Shown here piece after piece: positions 26,511 to 35,205 of a stretch of DNA of 64,000 nucleotides (position 1 is its first letter; each line of letters starts with the position of its first letter). The DNA comes from an uncultured Lachnospiraceae bacterium (GTDB taxonomy: Bacteria; Bacillota; Clostridia; Lachnospirales; Lachnospiraceae). Location: assembly GCA_945868435.1 (NCBI GenBank), contig CAMBLG010000002.1:174105-238104 (forward strand). The letters are read 5' to 3'. The notes beneath the pieces were generated by a model. It was not told where the DNA came from, made no database searches, and saw only the letters and a program-made list of their open reading frames with translations. A program made the translations under genes and the position numbers.

Positions 26511-27058
26511 CTGTCTCTTCTGCTTCTGTCTGAGCGGTTGCGTCTTCGATCCCGACGCCCCTCTCTGTTTTCCGGAGTCTCCTGGCTCCGCTTTTCTCCG
26601 CGGTTCCTGCGGTCTGAGCGATTGTCCCTCCGATTCTTATCGGAATGGCTATCCCCACGTTCTTCACTATGGCTGCGGTTATCGCTTCGCTTCTCGTAAT
26701 TCTCGCGACGATCTCTGTTTCCTCGCCCATCTCCCTGTTCCTCACGATTTCCGCGGTCGGCCCGCGGCTCACGGTTATTTCGTTCATTCTTCGTGTTCCG
26801 CTCATTGGTGCGCTCGCCGGCTTCATTTTCTACCTTACGTCGCTCCTCCGGAATTACACGCTCTTTCTTCCGGCCTATGTATACGTTCCACTTGGCATAC
26901 GCCTCCTGTGCATTTTTGGAACGATAGATCTCCTCTCGTTCCTCCCCCACAATATTCGTGATGCTATACCATCCTCTGTCGTACTGAAATTCTGCAACTT
27001 TACCTTCCAGTTCCTTACTCCCCAGTACAAACTTATGTGTTGCCTGCTGCTGCGTCAT
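26495..27058 (-). CDS. Unassigned protein with Arg/Asn/Asp/Glu-rich tail
   Basis: A 187-residue protein. Residues 1-65 are a compact, normal-composition domain (HKFVLGSKELEGKVAEFQYDRGWYSITNIV, then AYAKWNVYIGRKKERV). Residues about 70-187 are a low-complexity, disordered tail full of RN, RD, RGN and ER units, almost free of hydrophobic residues, like RNA-binding tails. The gene follows a CarD-like gene by 12 bases and likely shares its transcript. No family is recognised. RNA or polymerase contact is a guess from composition and neighbour. Confidence 0.7.
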   Translation of the reverse strand: MTQQQATHKFVLGSKELEGKVAEFQYDRGWYSITNIVGEEREEIYRSKNAQEAYAKWNVYIGRKKERVIPEERRKVENEAGERTNERNTKNERNNREPRADRGNREEQGDGRGNRDRRENYEKRSDNRSHSEERGDSHSDKNRRDNRSDRRNRGEKRSQETPENREGRRDRRRNRSDRSRRDREREE

Positions 27059-27070
27059 GCCGGTCCTCCT

Positions 27071-27361
27071 CTATTTCTGTGCTTCTGCCAGTACGTACTC
27101 TACTGCCTGCTTCAGCAGTTCATCCTTTTCAAGTGCCTCGGAATTCTCCAGCGCACGCGCTTCTTCTTCTGTAAACAGCTCCCGAAGCGCCACCTGATGG
27201 TTGTCCACCGGAATGTAAGAAACCTTGGAATCATCAAATACCGATTTCAGCACATAATATGGAACACCCACCTCTCCTCTTGCAGCAGAGAGGGAAACAA
27301 TATTGTCTACCCTGCATACACCCTGTGTTTCACTATAGATAATCTGTTTCTTTTCAAACAT
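27071..27361 (-). CDS. CarD/TRCF RNA-polymerase-interacting-domain-like protein
   Basis: A 96-residue protein whose first 60 residues match the CarD_CdnL_TRCF pattern (QIIYSETQGVCRVDNI, YYVLKSVFDDSKVSYIPVDN). Full-size CarD proteins bind the RNA polymerase beta subunit and upstream DNA at promoters. This one is short, with a helical C-terminus (FTEEEARALENSEALEKDELL) that may replace the DNA-binding domain. It sits upstream of the Arg-rich protein gene in one operon. Domain call is moderate. Confidence 0.75.
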   Translation of the reverse strand: MFEKKQIIYSETQGVCRVDNIVSLSAARGEVGVPYYVLKSVFDDSKVSYIPVDNHQVALRELFTEEEARALENSEALEKDELLKQAVEYVLAEAQK

Positions 27362-27389
27362 GGTTTCCCTCTTCTAACATACGCATTCT

Positions 27390-29090
27390 TTAAAACTTAA
27401 ACTTTCTTGTCTGCTCATTCAACTGATTGCTCAGACCTGCAAGTACCTCTGTCTCGTCCTTACATTTATCAATATTCTCGGTGAGCGTGAACATACTTGC
27501 ACTGGTTTCCTGCGTAGATGCCGCATTCTCCTGCGCAATAGCTGCAAGCTGCTCGATCACCCCGCTGACACCATCCTTCAACTTGTTAATAGAGCTTGTC
27601 TGGGTAAAGATCTCCTTGGATGCATTAGACACTGCCTCTATCTCCTGCTTCAGACCCTCGAAGGATTCCTTGGTACTGTCAAGCTTCTCTGCCTGAACAG
27701 CCGATCCGTCCTTCAGATCCTGCATTTTCACAACGCTGTCCTCGGAATTCTCAATCAGTTCACGAACAATGGCTTCAATCTCTGTAGCACTGTTGGCAGA
27801 ATCCTCGGAAAGCTTCCGAATCTGCTCTGCTACAACCGCAAAGCCCCGACCACTCTCTCCTGCTCGTGCCGCCTCAATGGACGCATTCAAGGACAGCAGG
27901 TTCGTCTGGGACGCAATATCCTGAATTGCCACAACTGCCTCATTGATCTTCTCCGCCGACTGATTGGTCCGGTTGGTCTGCTCCGTTACAACATCGATGG
28001 TCTCCGCAGTCTTATTATTGATATCTGCCAGATCATCCAGCATCTCCTCGGACTGCTGTGCCAGAGAATTCATACGATCAATGGATTCCTCCAGTGCATC
28101 CACACTGGTACTGTTGGATTCGATGGCATTGCCCATATCCACCATATTCTCACTTGCCGAGGTGGTCTCCTGAGCCTGGGAAGTACTTCCCATTGCAATC
28201 TCCTCCACCGCTACGTTAACATTGTCCACTGTCTGCACAATCTCTGAGAACCCCTGTACAAACTGTGTATTACTCTGGGACAGCTTCTCACCCTGATCCC
28301 GGATGATAACGATAATATCCCGCAGCTGTCCGTGCAGATTATGGATTGCGCGCCCAATAAGTCCAATCTCATCCTTGCGGTGTGCAAGCTGATCTTCATC
28401 CTCATTCCGCGTAAAATCCAGACCTGCCACTTTGTTCACAACCTCTGTAAGCACATGCAACGGCTTTACCAGCCGGTTTATCATTATAAATCCCACGATT
28501 GCAAAGAGAATCACCTCAACAATCAGCGCAACATTCATAATGTTTCTTGTCTGTGAAATGGAAGCAAAGGCATCGCTTTCATCTGCGGAAATTACCAATA
28601 TGTATTTGCCATCCGGATTGATATAGTAAGAAGCATATTTAGTCACACCCTTAAACTCGTACCCCACGCAATCCGGATCCGCAATCTTTCCCTGTCCCAG
28701 ATCTGCGACAAGCTGCGTTACCACCGCATTCTCCACCGGCTGTCCGATCTTCTCGGCCGTCGGATGGTAAAGCATGGTTCCATCTGCGGAAACAAGATAG
28801 GCGTAGCTGGAATCGAATCCGTCCAGTTTCACACCGGACAAGATCTGCGACAACGTATCCGTACTCTCCAGCGCCGAATCCCCCATGGAAGAAAGCACCG
28901 TATCCAGAATATGTCCGTTGGATCGTGCCTCCGCAATCATATAACTTTGCACTATCTGTCGTGTATTCTTCTGATTCTCCATAATCGAAATGCCAATGAG
29001 AATTATAGAGGACAAAAGAATGCCTCCCACAAACAGGCAAAGAAGTCTAAACCGCATAGAATGAATCAATTTTACATCTGTTTTCTTCAT
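27390..29090 (-). CDS. Methyl-accepting chemotaxis protein
   Basis: A receptor of about 566 residues. It has a membrane helix ([22 protein letters not shown]), an outside Cache-type sensor ([26 protein letters not shown], about residues 75-160), a second helix at about 190-210 ([18 protein letters not shown]), a HAMP linker, and a long cytoplasmic signalling coil with the hairpin tip [35 protein letters not shown]. It should link an external ligand to CheA/CheW and flagellar rotation. Several in-frame starts are close together; MKKTDVKL is used. Confidence 0.94.
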   Translation of the reverse strand: MKKTDVKLIHSMRFRLLCLFVGGILLSSIILIGISIMENQKNTRQIVQSYMIAEARSNGHILDTVLSSMGDSALESTDTLSQILSGVKLDGFDSSYAYLVSADGTMLYHPTAEKIGQPVENAVVTQLVADLGQGKIADPDCVGYEFKGVTKYASYYINPDGKYILVISADESDAFASISQTRNIMNVALIVEVILFAIVGFIMINRLVKPLHVLTEVVNKVAGLDFTRNEDEDQLAHRKDEIGLIGRAIHNLHGQLRDIIVIIRDQGEKLSQSNTQFVQGFSEIVQTVDNVNVAVEEIAMGSTSQAQETTSASENMVDMGNAIESNSTSVDALEESIDRMNSLAQQSEEMLDDLADINNKTAETIDVVTEQTNRTNQSAEKINEAVVAIQDIASQTNLLSLNASIEAARAGESGRGFAVVAEQIRKLSEDSANSATEIEAIVRELIENSEDSVVKMQDLKDGSAVQAEKLDSTKESFEGLKQEIEAVSNASKEIFTQTSSINKLKDGVSGVIEQLAAIAQENAASTQETSASMFTLTENIDKCKDETEVLAGLSNQLNEQTRKFKF

Positions 29091-29316
29091 AGTAATCATC
29101 ACGCTCCCAATATATATTTTGTTTCTGATTCAATATGCTTCTAAATTGTTAATCATTATTTTAGCACAATTTTTCTGTTAAGTCTATCCATCACAGTAGA
29201 TTTTACTTCATTTTGCTTTCAATCTGACCTTGTTATTTATTTCTTTTTTGGCTATATACATAATGTCAGTTCGGATTATAATAGGAGTAACCAAACGAGA
29301 AAAATCGAGATTGGAG

Positions 29317-30192
29317 GTGTTCCCTATCAAAAAAGCGGCAGTTATCAATGACCTGTCTGGTTTCGGCAAATGCTCTTTGACCGCGGCAATTCCCGTGTTG
29401 TCTGCTCTGGGCGTCCAGTGCTGCCCCCTTGCCACCGCCGTGCTCACAGGCCAGACCGGCTATCAGCATTATGCATGTACCGATCTGACGGCCATGCTTC
29501 CCCTGTACACAGAGCGCTGGCAACAGAATCATGCAGAGTTTGATTCCATATACAGCGGTTATATGACCGGCATTGAACAACTCTTAAAATTTGAAGATTT
29601 TCTGATGCATTTTCGCACAGACCACACCTTCTTTTTGGTGGATCCGGTTATGGGTGATGATGGCAGAGTATATGGCATGTACACACCGGAACTTCTCGAT
29701 GGCATGAAACAGCTTTCCCGAAAAGCGGATCTGATTACGCCGAATCTGACGGAGGCCTGCCTTCTTGCAGATGCACAGATGGAACGGATTTCACAATACA
29801 GTGACAGTGAAAGCCTTCTGAGCTTTGCCGGAGATCTGGCGTACAAACTGAGAGAGCTTTCCGGCCATTCACAGGATGTCATTATTACGGGAATCAAATG
29901 CCGCGATGCGGCAGCGCCTTTTATCTACAATCTGGCACTGACAGAAAACGGAACCCATACCTGCCGGTCCCATTTCTTCAACCGGAGTTTTTCCGGCACC
30001 GGCGACCTCTTCGCATCCGTCATGTGTGGCTGCCGGACAAGAGGTATGGATACGGTTTCCGCCATGGAGCTTGCGGGCAGCTTTCTCTATCACAGTATCG
30101 CGGATACCATGAACGAGAACATCGACCGCAATGACGGTGTCAATTTTGAAAAATTTCTGCTGGAGCTTATTGAGGGCGTCAATCGCCTGTAG
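29317..30192 (+). CDS. Pyridoxal/pyridoxamine kinase (PdxY-like)
   Basis: A protein of about 290 residues of the ribokinase-like superfamily, starting KKAAVINDLSGFGKCSLTAAIP, with VDPVMGDDGRVY (about 105), ITPNLTEACLL and the late catalytic FNRSFSGTGDLFASVMCG. It should phosphorylate a vitamin B6 vitamer. The start is odd: the best ribosome site GGAGG lies eight bases before an ATC codon at 29326, where the family expects Met; GTG at 29317 is the nearest usual start but lies inside that site. A broken ECF transporter gene follows, which fits vitamin salvage. Confidence 0.9.
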   Translation: MFPIKKAAVINDLSGFGKCSLTAAIPVLSALGVQCCPLATAVLTGQTGYQHYACTDLTAMLPLYTERWQQNHAEFDSIYSGYMTGIEQLLKFEDFLMHFRTDHTFFLVDPVMGDDGRVYGMYTPELLDGMKQLSRKADLITPNLTEACLLADAQMERISQYSDSESLLSFAGDLAYKLRELSGHSQDVIITGIKCRDAAAPFIYNLALTENGTHTCRSHFFNRSFSGTGDLFASVMCGCRTRGMDTVSAMELAGSFLYHSIADTMNENIDRNDGVNFEKFLLELIEGVNRL

Positions 30193-30227
30193 CAGCCAGC
30201 ACGCAACCACGAAAGGAGTACATAATT

Positions 30228-30570
30228 ATGTCTGACAACACAACTGTAACCACAACCAAAGTTTTATCCGGACAGAAGGTCCGCCTTCTGACCTCCACGG
30301 CAATTTTTGCCGCAATGATCACATTAATGACCGCTTACATCTGCCATATTCCGGACGGAATCAACGGTGGCTACGGTTCCTGCTTTCCTGATTAGCGGAG
30401 TTGGTTACTATATCGCTAACGCCTTTTTCATGGGCGGATTTGAAGCCGGAATTATAGCGTATCTCTTCGGAGGAAGCTTGATTCAGAGCGGCGGAAGTGC
30501 CATTGTATTTATTATCTTGGGAATTTTCCTTGATAAGATGGGATTCAAGAAAAAATTCCTTACAGAATAG
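30228..30570 (+). pseudogene. ECF transporter S component, internally deleted
   Basis: The gene begins with a good GGAG site and 55 codons (MSDNTTVTTTKVLSGQKVRL, first membrane helix, then CHIPDGINGGY), then hits a stop in GSCFPD. A second frame beginning at 30367 gives VATVPAFLISGVGYYIANAF and a normal S-component ending (AIVFIILGIFLDKMGF). Intact relatives have about 90 extra residues between NGGY and ATVPAFL, so a central block was lost along with the reading frame. It lies 35 bases past the pyridoxal kinase gene and would probably have been its vitamin B6 uptake partner. Confidence 0.8.
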
Positions 30571-30584
30571 GAAGGATATCCATT

Positions 30585-31190
30585 ATGGCTAAGATTTTAT
30601 ATGTTTACAACGATCAGGTGTATGCCAACATTACCAACAAATGCGATTGTGCGTGCACCTTCTGCATCCGCTCCCAGATGGATGGGGTAGGCGACGCCGA
30701 AACATTATGGCACACGCAGGAACCGACACTGGAGGAGATTCTTGCTGCCATTGACGCGTTTGATTTTACCGGATACAGGGAGTTCGTCTTCTGCGGATAC
30801 GGCGAGCCGACCTGCGCACTGGAGAATCTGATTGCCAGTGCCCGCTATGTCAAAGAGAAAACCGGACTTCCGATCCGCCTGAATTCCAACGGGCTTGGAA
30901 ATCTCTATCACAAGCGCGACATTGTTCCTGAGCTGGCAGAGGTCATCGACAGTATTTCCATCAGTCTGAATGCACCGAATGCGGAGGAATATAACAAGGT
31001 GACACGGCCATCCTTTGACAATGCCTACGAGGCAATGCTGGATTTCGCCGAAGAATGCGGACAGAAGCTGGGACACACCCAGTTGTCCATTGTAGATGTC
31101 CTCTCCGAAGAGGACCAGAAGGCCTGTCAGGCCATTGCCGACAAGCGCGGTGTTCATTTAAAGATTCGCAAATTCGAACAGGGAGCCTAA
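30585..31190 (+). CDS. Radical SAM protein, TatD-associated type
   Basis: A 201-residue radical SAM protein. The iron-sulfur motif CDCACTFC at about residue 20 supplies CxxxCxxC, and GGE-like FCGYGEPTCALE follows. The small size and the start KILYVYNDQVYANITNKC fit the family TIGR04038, found beside or fused to TatD-type hydrolases. Its substrate is unknown. The last codons overlap those of the converging alarmone synthetase gene, both within a hairpin. It has a GGAAGGA-type ribosome site 15 bases past the ECF pseudogene. Confidence 0.88.
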   Translation: MAKILYVYNDQVYANITNKCDCACTFCIRSQMDGVGDAETLWHTQEPTLEEILAAIDAFDFTGYREFVFCGYGEPTCALENLIASARYVKEKTGLPIRLNSNGLGNLYHKRDIVPELAEVIDSISISLNAPNAEEYNKVTRPSFDNAYEAMLDFAEECGQKLGHTQLSIVDVLSEEDQKACQAIADKRGVHLKIRKFEQGA

Positions 31191-31200
31191 CGGCTCCCTG
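31179..31200. terminator. Bidirectional hairpin with overlapping convergent stops
   Basis: CAGGGAGCC and GGCTCCCTG form a perfect 9-bp stem around loop TAAC. The stop codons of the radical SAM gene (plus) and of the alarmone synthetase gene (minus) both fall in this loop. Confidence 0.75.
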
Positions 31201-31993
31201 TTATTCTGAATGGATTCATGGCTCCATAGAGTCTCTCCAATTCGTTCTGTTCTCTTTCCTTTTCCCGCTCTTCTTCCCGGGCCGCGGCCTCCATCAGCCG
31301 ATTTCGGATATCCTGCATACGATTATCCAGTTCTGCGCTGATCGTCGCGCATTCCGTCAATTCCTTCGCCAGCTGCTCTACCTCAGATGCCGGAACATTC
31401 TTTTTGTAGCGAACCTTATGCTCCAGACTCGCCCAGAAATCCATGGCAATGGTTCGAAGCTGCACTTCCACCTTCATTTCCCGCTTTTCATTATGCAGAA
31501 AAATCGGCACTGCCACAATCAGATGCAGGCTCCGGTATCCGCTGGGCTTAGGACTTTGAATGTAATCCTTTTTCTCGATCAGACGAATATCATCCTGCTG
31601 CAAAAGACAATCCGCCAGCATATAGATATCCTCAGGAAACGAGCAAACGACACGCACACCGGCGATATCATTGATGTTCTGTTCCAAAGACTCCACCGTC
31701 AGCGGTAGCTGCTTCTTTCTCACCTTCCGCAGGATGCTATCGTAGGACTTGATTCTTGTCTTAATCGCTTCAATCGGATTGCGGTCATATTCTAACGAGA
31801 ACTGCTCATTCAATACCCGAAACTTTGTTTCAACCTCCATCAAAGCGCACCGATAATATGCCATCAGCGTATCCATAGGCTTGGTGTTCTCCTGTATGAA
31901 CCCCAGAAATTCATCGGACATGAGGCTGTTGCGGACAATCTCATCCAGTGCCGCCTCCATGTGCTCACTTACATATTTTTCCAAACTGTACAT
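31187..31993 (-). CDS. Small alarmone (p)ppGpp synthetase
   Basis: A 268-residue RelA/SpoT-type synthetase without hydrolase or regulatory domains, as in RelQ/YjbM proteins. Signatures are IKSYDSILRKVRKK, VRVVCSFPEDIYMLA, the substrate loop QSPKPSGYRSLHLIV and EVQLRTIAMDFWASLEHKVRYK. It should add pyrophosphate from ATP to GDP/GTP and feed the stringent response. Its 3' end overlaps the radical SAM gene on the other strand. Confidence 0.93.
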   Translation of the reverse strand: MYSLEKYVSEHMEAALDEIVRNSLMSDEFLGFIQENTKPMDTLMAYYRCALMEVETKFRVLNEQFSLEYDRNPIEAIKTRIKSYDSILRKVRKKQLPLTVESLEQNINDIAGVRVVCSFPEDIYMLADCLLQQDDIRLIEKKDYIQSPKPSGYRSLHLIVAVPIFLHNEKREMKVEVQLRTIAMDFWASLEHKVRYKKNVPASEVEQLAKELTECATISAELDNRMQDIRNRLMEAAAREEEREKEREQNELERLYGAMNPFRITGSR

Positions 31994-32136
31994 TTATTTA
32001 CCTTCTCCCATATCATCAGCCTGCCCTGTATCTACATGCAGACTGGAAATTTCTTCATACCTGTATTATACATAAAAAGAAACGGGAACTGAATAAACAA
32101 AATGTTAAATATGTTTAAAATTTCCTAAAAAACCTA

Positions 32137-32967
32137 TCAATTCTTTTGCTCCGACACGGTTTTCTGCGTAGACAGAAGAATCCTGTCGTTATCCAGCTCG
32201 CTGCCCGCTCCCTGTGCGAACTTCGCCAGCAAATCGTTGACCGTCATTCCGGCCCGCTCCTCGCCCTCCACGTCCAGAACGATTTTGCCATCATTCATCA
32301 TGAGTGTACGATTGCCAAGCGCCAGTGCCTGATTCATGTTGTGTGTCACCATCATACAGGTAATTCCCCGCTCCGACACGATCCGTCTCGTCAGAGAAAG
32401 CACTTTGTCCGCGGTTCCCGGATCCAGCGCTGCGGTATGCTCATCCAGAAGCAGCAGCTTCGGCGTCACGAGCGTCGCCATCAAAAGAGTCAGCGCCTGT
32501 CTCTGTCCACCGGAGAGAAGTCCCACTGGATTTTTCATGCGGTCCTCCAGTCCCATATCCAGCTGCGCCAGCGCCTCCCGAAAATTTTCTTTATCCTTCT
32601 TGCTGACACGGCTTAAGTACGCATGCTGCCCCTTGGAGGCGCGCAGGTAAGCGATCGCCAGATTCTCCTCAATCGTCATGTTGGGGGCGGTTCCCTTCAT
32701 CGGGTCCTGAAACAGATGCCCGATATACTTGGAGCGCTTATGCTCCGGCACAAAGGTAATGTCCTCGCCATCCAGTCCGATATAGCCCTCATCCACAAAA
32801 AATCCGCCACAGATGGCATTGAACGTCGTGGATTTTCCGGCACCATTGGAACCGATAATGGTGACAAAATCTCCATCCTTCACCGTAAGGCTCAGGTGAT
32901 CCAGCGCCACCTTCTCATTGACCGTTCCCTTGTGGAAGGTCTTACATACATCAATCATTTTTAACAT
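32137..32967 (-). CDS. ABC importer ATPase, TrpXYZ-like system 2
   Basis: A 276-residue paralogue of the ATPase at 5471, with Walker A GSNGAGKST, signature LLSGGQRQAL, Walker B LLLLDEHTAALD and MVTHN. The FVTIIG...FQDPMKGTAPNMTIEENLA stretch is nearly collinear with system 1. The gene overlaps the permease gene by 7 bases. No terminator is obvious downstream. Confidence 0.92.
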   Translation of the reverse strand: MLKMIDVCKTFHKGTVNEKVALDHLSLTVKDGDFVTIIGSNGAGKSTTFNAICGGFFVDEGYIGLDGEDITFVPEHKRSKYIGHLFQDPMKGTAPNMTIEENLAIAYLRASKGQHAYLSRVSKKDKENFREALAQLDMGLEDRMKNPVGLLSGGQRQALTLLMATLVTPKLLLLDEHTAALDPGTADKVLSLTRRIVSERGITCMMVTHNMNQALALGNRTLMMNDGKIVLDVEGEERAGMTVNDLLAKFAQGAGSELDNDRILLSTQKTVSEQKN

Positions 32968-33926
32968 GAAGCGCTGCCTCCCCTCTGTTCCTGATCCCAG
33001 ACAGCCATCTCCTTATGCTTTCGCATGGCCGCCAGCTTGGTCTTACGCAGAAGAATGATCTCCTTGATAGCCGGCATGGAAATTGCCACAGCAACGATCA
33101 CCGCAGAGACGAGCTTCAATGCAGATGCCGGAAGGTTAAACCGCAACGCGATTGCCACGATCACACGGTACAAGCAGGAGCCAAAGATGACACCGATGAT
33201 ACGGACAGCCACGCTCTTTTTCCCAACCAGCGTCTCGCCGATGATCAGAGATGCCAGCGCCACTGTCACCATTCCGGTTCCCATGTTAATGTCCACCGAC
33301 TTCTGGTATTCGCCCAGCAGACACCCCGCAAGTCCCGTCATAGCTCCGCCGATGCATAAGCCCACCGTCGTCGTCAGCACCGGATTGATGGATGAGCTCT
33401 TGACCATGGCAATGTTGTCACCGGTTGCCCGGATGGACAGGCCCAGTCTCGTTCCGAGAAACAACAGAAGAAAAAGTGCAATGACGACTGCAAACAATAA
33501 TGCAACCACAAGCTTATATGCACCGGCAAATGGAGTATCCTTAAGCAGATCTTTCATCATGGTAAAAATCGTGGTTGTGTCGTTCATGCTGAGGGTAGAT
33601 TTCCCCATGACCAGAATGTTGACGGTGTAGAGTCCGGTGTTTACGATAATTCCCGCCAACATACTCTCCACCTTCATCCGCGTCTGTAAAAATGCATTGA
33701 TGAAACCGGAACAGATGCCTGCACCCATCGCCGCAAAAAGCGCCAGAATCGGGTGGCCGGAAATGGCCACCATGGCTCCCACGGCTGCCCCCAATGTGTA
33801 GCAGCCGTCCGTGGACAGATCACATACGTTCAACATGGAGTATGTGAGAAAAAGCGCCAGCGCAATGATTGCATATATGACACCCAGCTCCAGTGCATTT
33901 TGTATCAACGCCCATGTGATGAACAT
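32961..33926 (-). CDS. ABC importer permease, TrpXYZ-like system 2
   Basis: A 321-residue membrane protein of the BPD_transp_2 family, with the same early segment (LTYSMLNVCDLSTDGCYTLGA) and coupling segment (SIRATGDNIAMVKSSSINP) as system 1. It pairs with the ATPase (7-base overlap) and the binding protein 28 bases upstream. It should form the channel of a second importer for a related solute. Confidence 0.92.
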   Translation of the reverse strand: MFITWALIQNALELGVIYAIIALALFLTYSMLNVCDLSTDGCYTLGAAVGAMVAISGHPILALFAAMGAGICSGFINAFLQTRMKVESMLAGIIVNTGLYTVNILVMGKSTLSMNDTTTIFTMMKDLLKDTPFAGAYKLVVALLFAVVIALFLLLFLGTRLGLSIRATGDNIAMVKSSSINPVLTTTVGLCIGGAMTGLAGCLLGEYQKSVDINMGTGMVTVALASLIIGETLVGKKSVAVRIIGVIFGSCLYRVIVAIALRFNLPASALKLVSAVIVAVAISMPAIKEIILLRKTKLAAMRKHKEMAVWDQEQRGGSASC

Positions 33927-33954
33927 GGCAATACCTCCTTAATCGTCAGGTGGC

Positions 33955-35007
33955 TTATTCAAAGCTCTCAGCGGTTGTAATCTCCTCAAACCTGGTACAC
34001 ATCGGCTCAAAGGTTGAGCGGATGGTTTCCAGATCGAATCCGATCTTCTCACAGGTCTCTGTATTAACAGTTGCAATACCGTTATCGAATGTAACTACCG
34101 GTGTTGATGCAGGATCTGCGCCATTTACCAGCACCTCTGCGACCATATCTGCAGTTACCACACCAAGGTTAGCGTAGTCTACACCATATCCGAGGAAAGC
34201 TCCGTTCAATGCGAAGGAATCTGCTCCGGTGTAGTGCGGAATTCCTGCCTCTGCAAACTTCTCATAAATAGACAGCTCAGCGGTCATAATGGTATTGTCA
34301 CTTGGAGTGAACACCGCATCGACACCGTCGTCGATCAGAGACTGGGCTGCGAGGATGACATCATCGGTGGTAGATCCGGTCTTCTCCTCGTATGCCACAC
34401 CATTGGCTTCACACCATGCCTTTGCATCAAGGATGGCCTGAGTTGAAGCGTCCTGTGCGGTATCGTACAACAGTCCCACCGTACCAAGCTCCGGGTTTGC
34501 CGCCTTCATGAGACTCATAATGGTGTTGGTATCCAGAGCATCGGAGGTTCCGGTAATGTTTCCGCCAGGTGCATCCATGGAAGCCACAAGGCCTGCGCCA
34601 ACCGGATCCGATACAGCAGAAAAGACTACCGGGATCTGATTATCCTCAGTTGCAGACTGCATAACCATGGCAACCGGAGTCGCCACTGCAACGATGACGT
34701 CCACATCATCTGCGATCAGGTCTGCCGCAATCTGGTTAAGCACTGCGGAGTCTGCCTGCGCATTTTCATAATAATCTTCGTACTCGAAGGTAACACCAAG
34801 CTCTTCACCCTTCACATCCAGTTCCTTCTGAATGTTCTCAACGATCTGGTTCAAGGATGCATCATCAACATAATTTACGATGCCGACCTTGTAGGTCTTG
34901 CCTCCATCTTTTCCCCCGCCGGAACCGTTGTCTGCGGTTGCACCACATGCACCCATGGCAAGTGCGGTTGTTGCTGTCAAAAGCATTGCAAGTAATTTCT
35001 TTTTCAT
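33955..35007 (-). CDS. ABC importer substrate-binding lipoprotein, TrpX-like system 2
   Basis: A 350-residue PF04392 binding lipoprotein. The signal peptide is KKKLLAMLLTATTALAM with lipobox GAC, and the mature part starts TYKVGIVNYVDDASLNQIVEN. I start at the ATG after AGAGGAGG; 19 upstream codons are rejected. It is the first gene of the second operon and is preceded by a promoter and a terminator-like leader (35048-35151). Confidence 0.93.
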   Translation of the reverse strand: MKKKLLAMLLTATTALAMGACGATADNGSGGGKDGGKTYKVGIVNYVDDASLNQIVENIQKELDVKGEELGVTFEYEDYYENAQADSAVLNQIAADLIADDVDVIVAVATPVAMVMQSATEDNQIPVVFSAVSDPVGAGLVASMDAPGGNITGTSDALDTNTIMSLMKAANPELGTVGLLYDTAQDASTQAILDAKAWCEANGVAYEEKTGSTTDDVILAAQSLIDDGVDAVFTPSDNTIMTAELSIYEKFAEAGIPHYTGADSFALNGAFLGYGVDYANLGVVTADMVAEVLVNGADPASTPVVTFDNGIATVNTETCEKIGFDLETIRSTFEPMCTRFEEITTAESFE

Positions 35008-35047
35008 AGTTGTTTCCTCCTCTAAAATAAATGATATAAAAAAAGTA

Positions 35048-35104
35048 TCATTGAAACAAAACAAAAAAGACTCCTATCCCATTACCGGGACAAGAGTCTA
35101 TCAT
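35048..35104 (-). CDS. Possible 18-residue leader peptide across the attenuator
   Basis: An ATG at 35104 opens MIDSCPGNGIGVFFVLFQ, ending at 35048. A GAGAGG sequence lies about 11 bases upstream. The frame reads through the terminator hairpin at 35068-35099, so translation would disrupt the hairpin. Coding capacity is tiny and could be chance; the position makes it worth noting. Confidence 0.35.
   Translation of the reverse strand: MIDSCPGNGIGVFFVLFQ
35063..35099 (-). terminator. Leader terminator/attenuator of ABC system 2
   Basis: On the minus strand AGACTCTTGTCCC pairs with GGGATAGGAGTCT (13 pairs with wobbles) around a 6-base loop, followed by TTTTTTG. It lies only about 20 bases past the predicted transcript start and before the first gene, so it works either as an attenuator or as a terminator for reads from cysK. 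Confidence 0.8.
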
Positions 35105-35122
35105 ATACGGTCTGCCCTCTCA

Positions 35123-35151
35123 ACTATAACAATCTGCCTGAATTTTGTCAA
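35123..35151 (-). promoter_or_regulatory. Sigma-A promoter of ABC system 2
   Basis: TTGACA (35146-35151) and TATAGT (35123-35128) on the minus strand with a 17-base spacer, placed between the cysK stop and the leader terminator. Confidence 0.88.
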
Positions 35152-35205
35152 CGCCTTTTTCCGCAGTGGTCGTTGACTGGTTCACAGCAATGTTTGCGTA
35201 AACAA

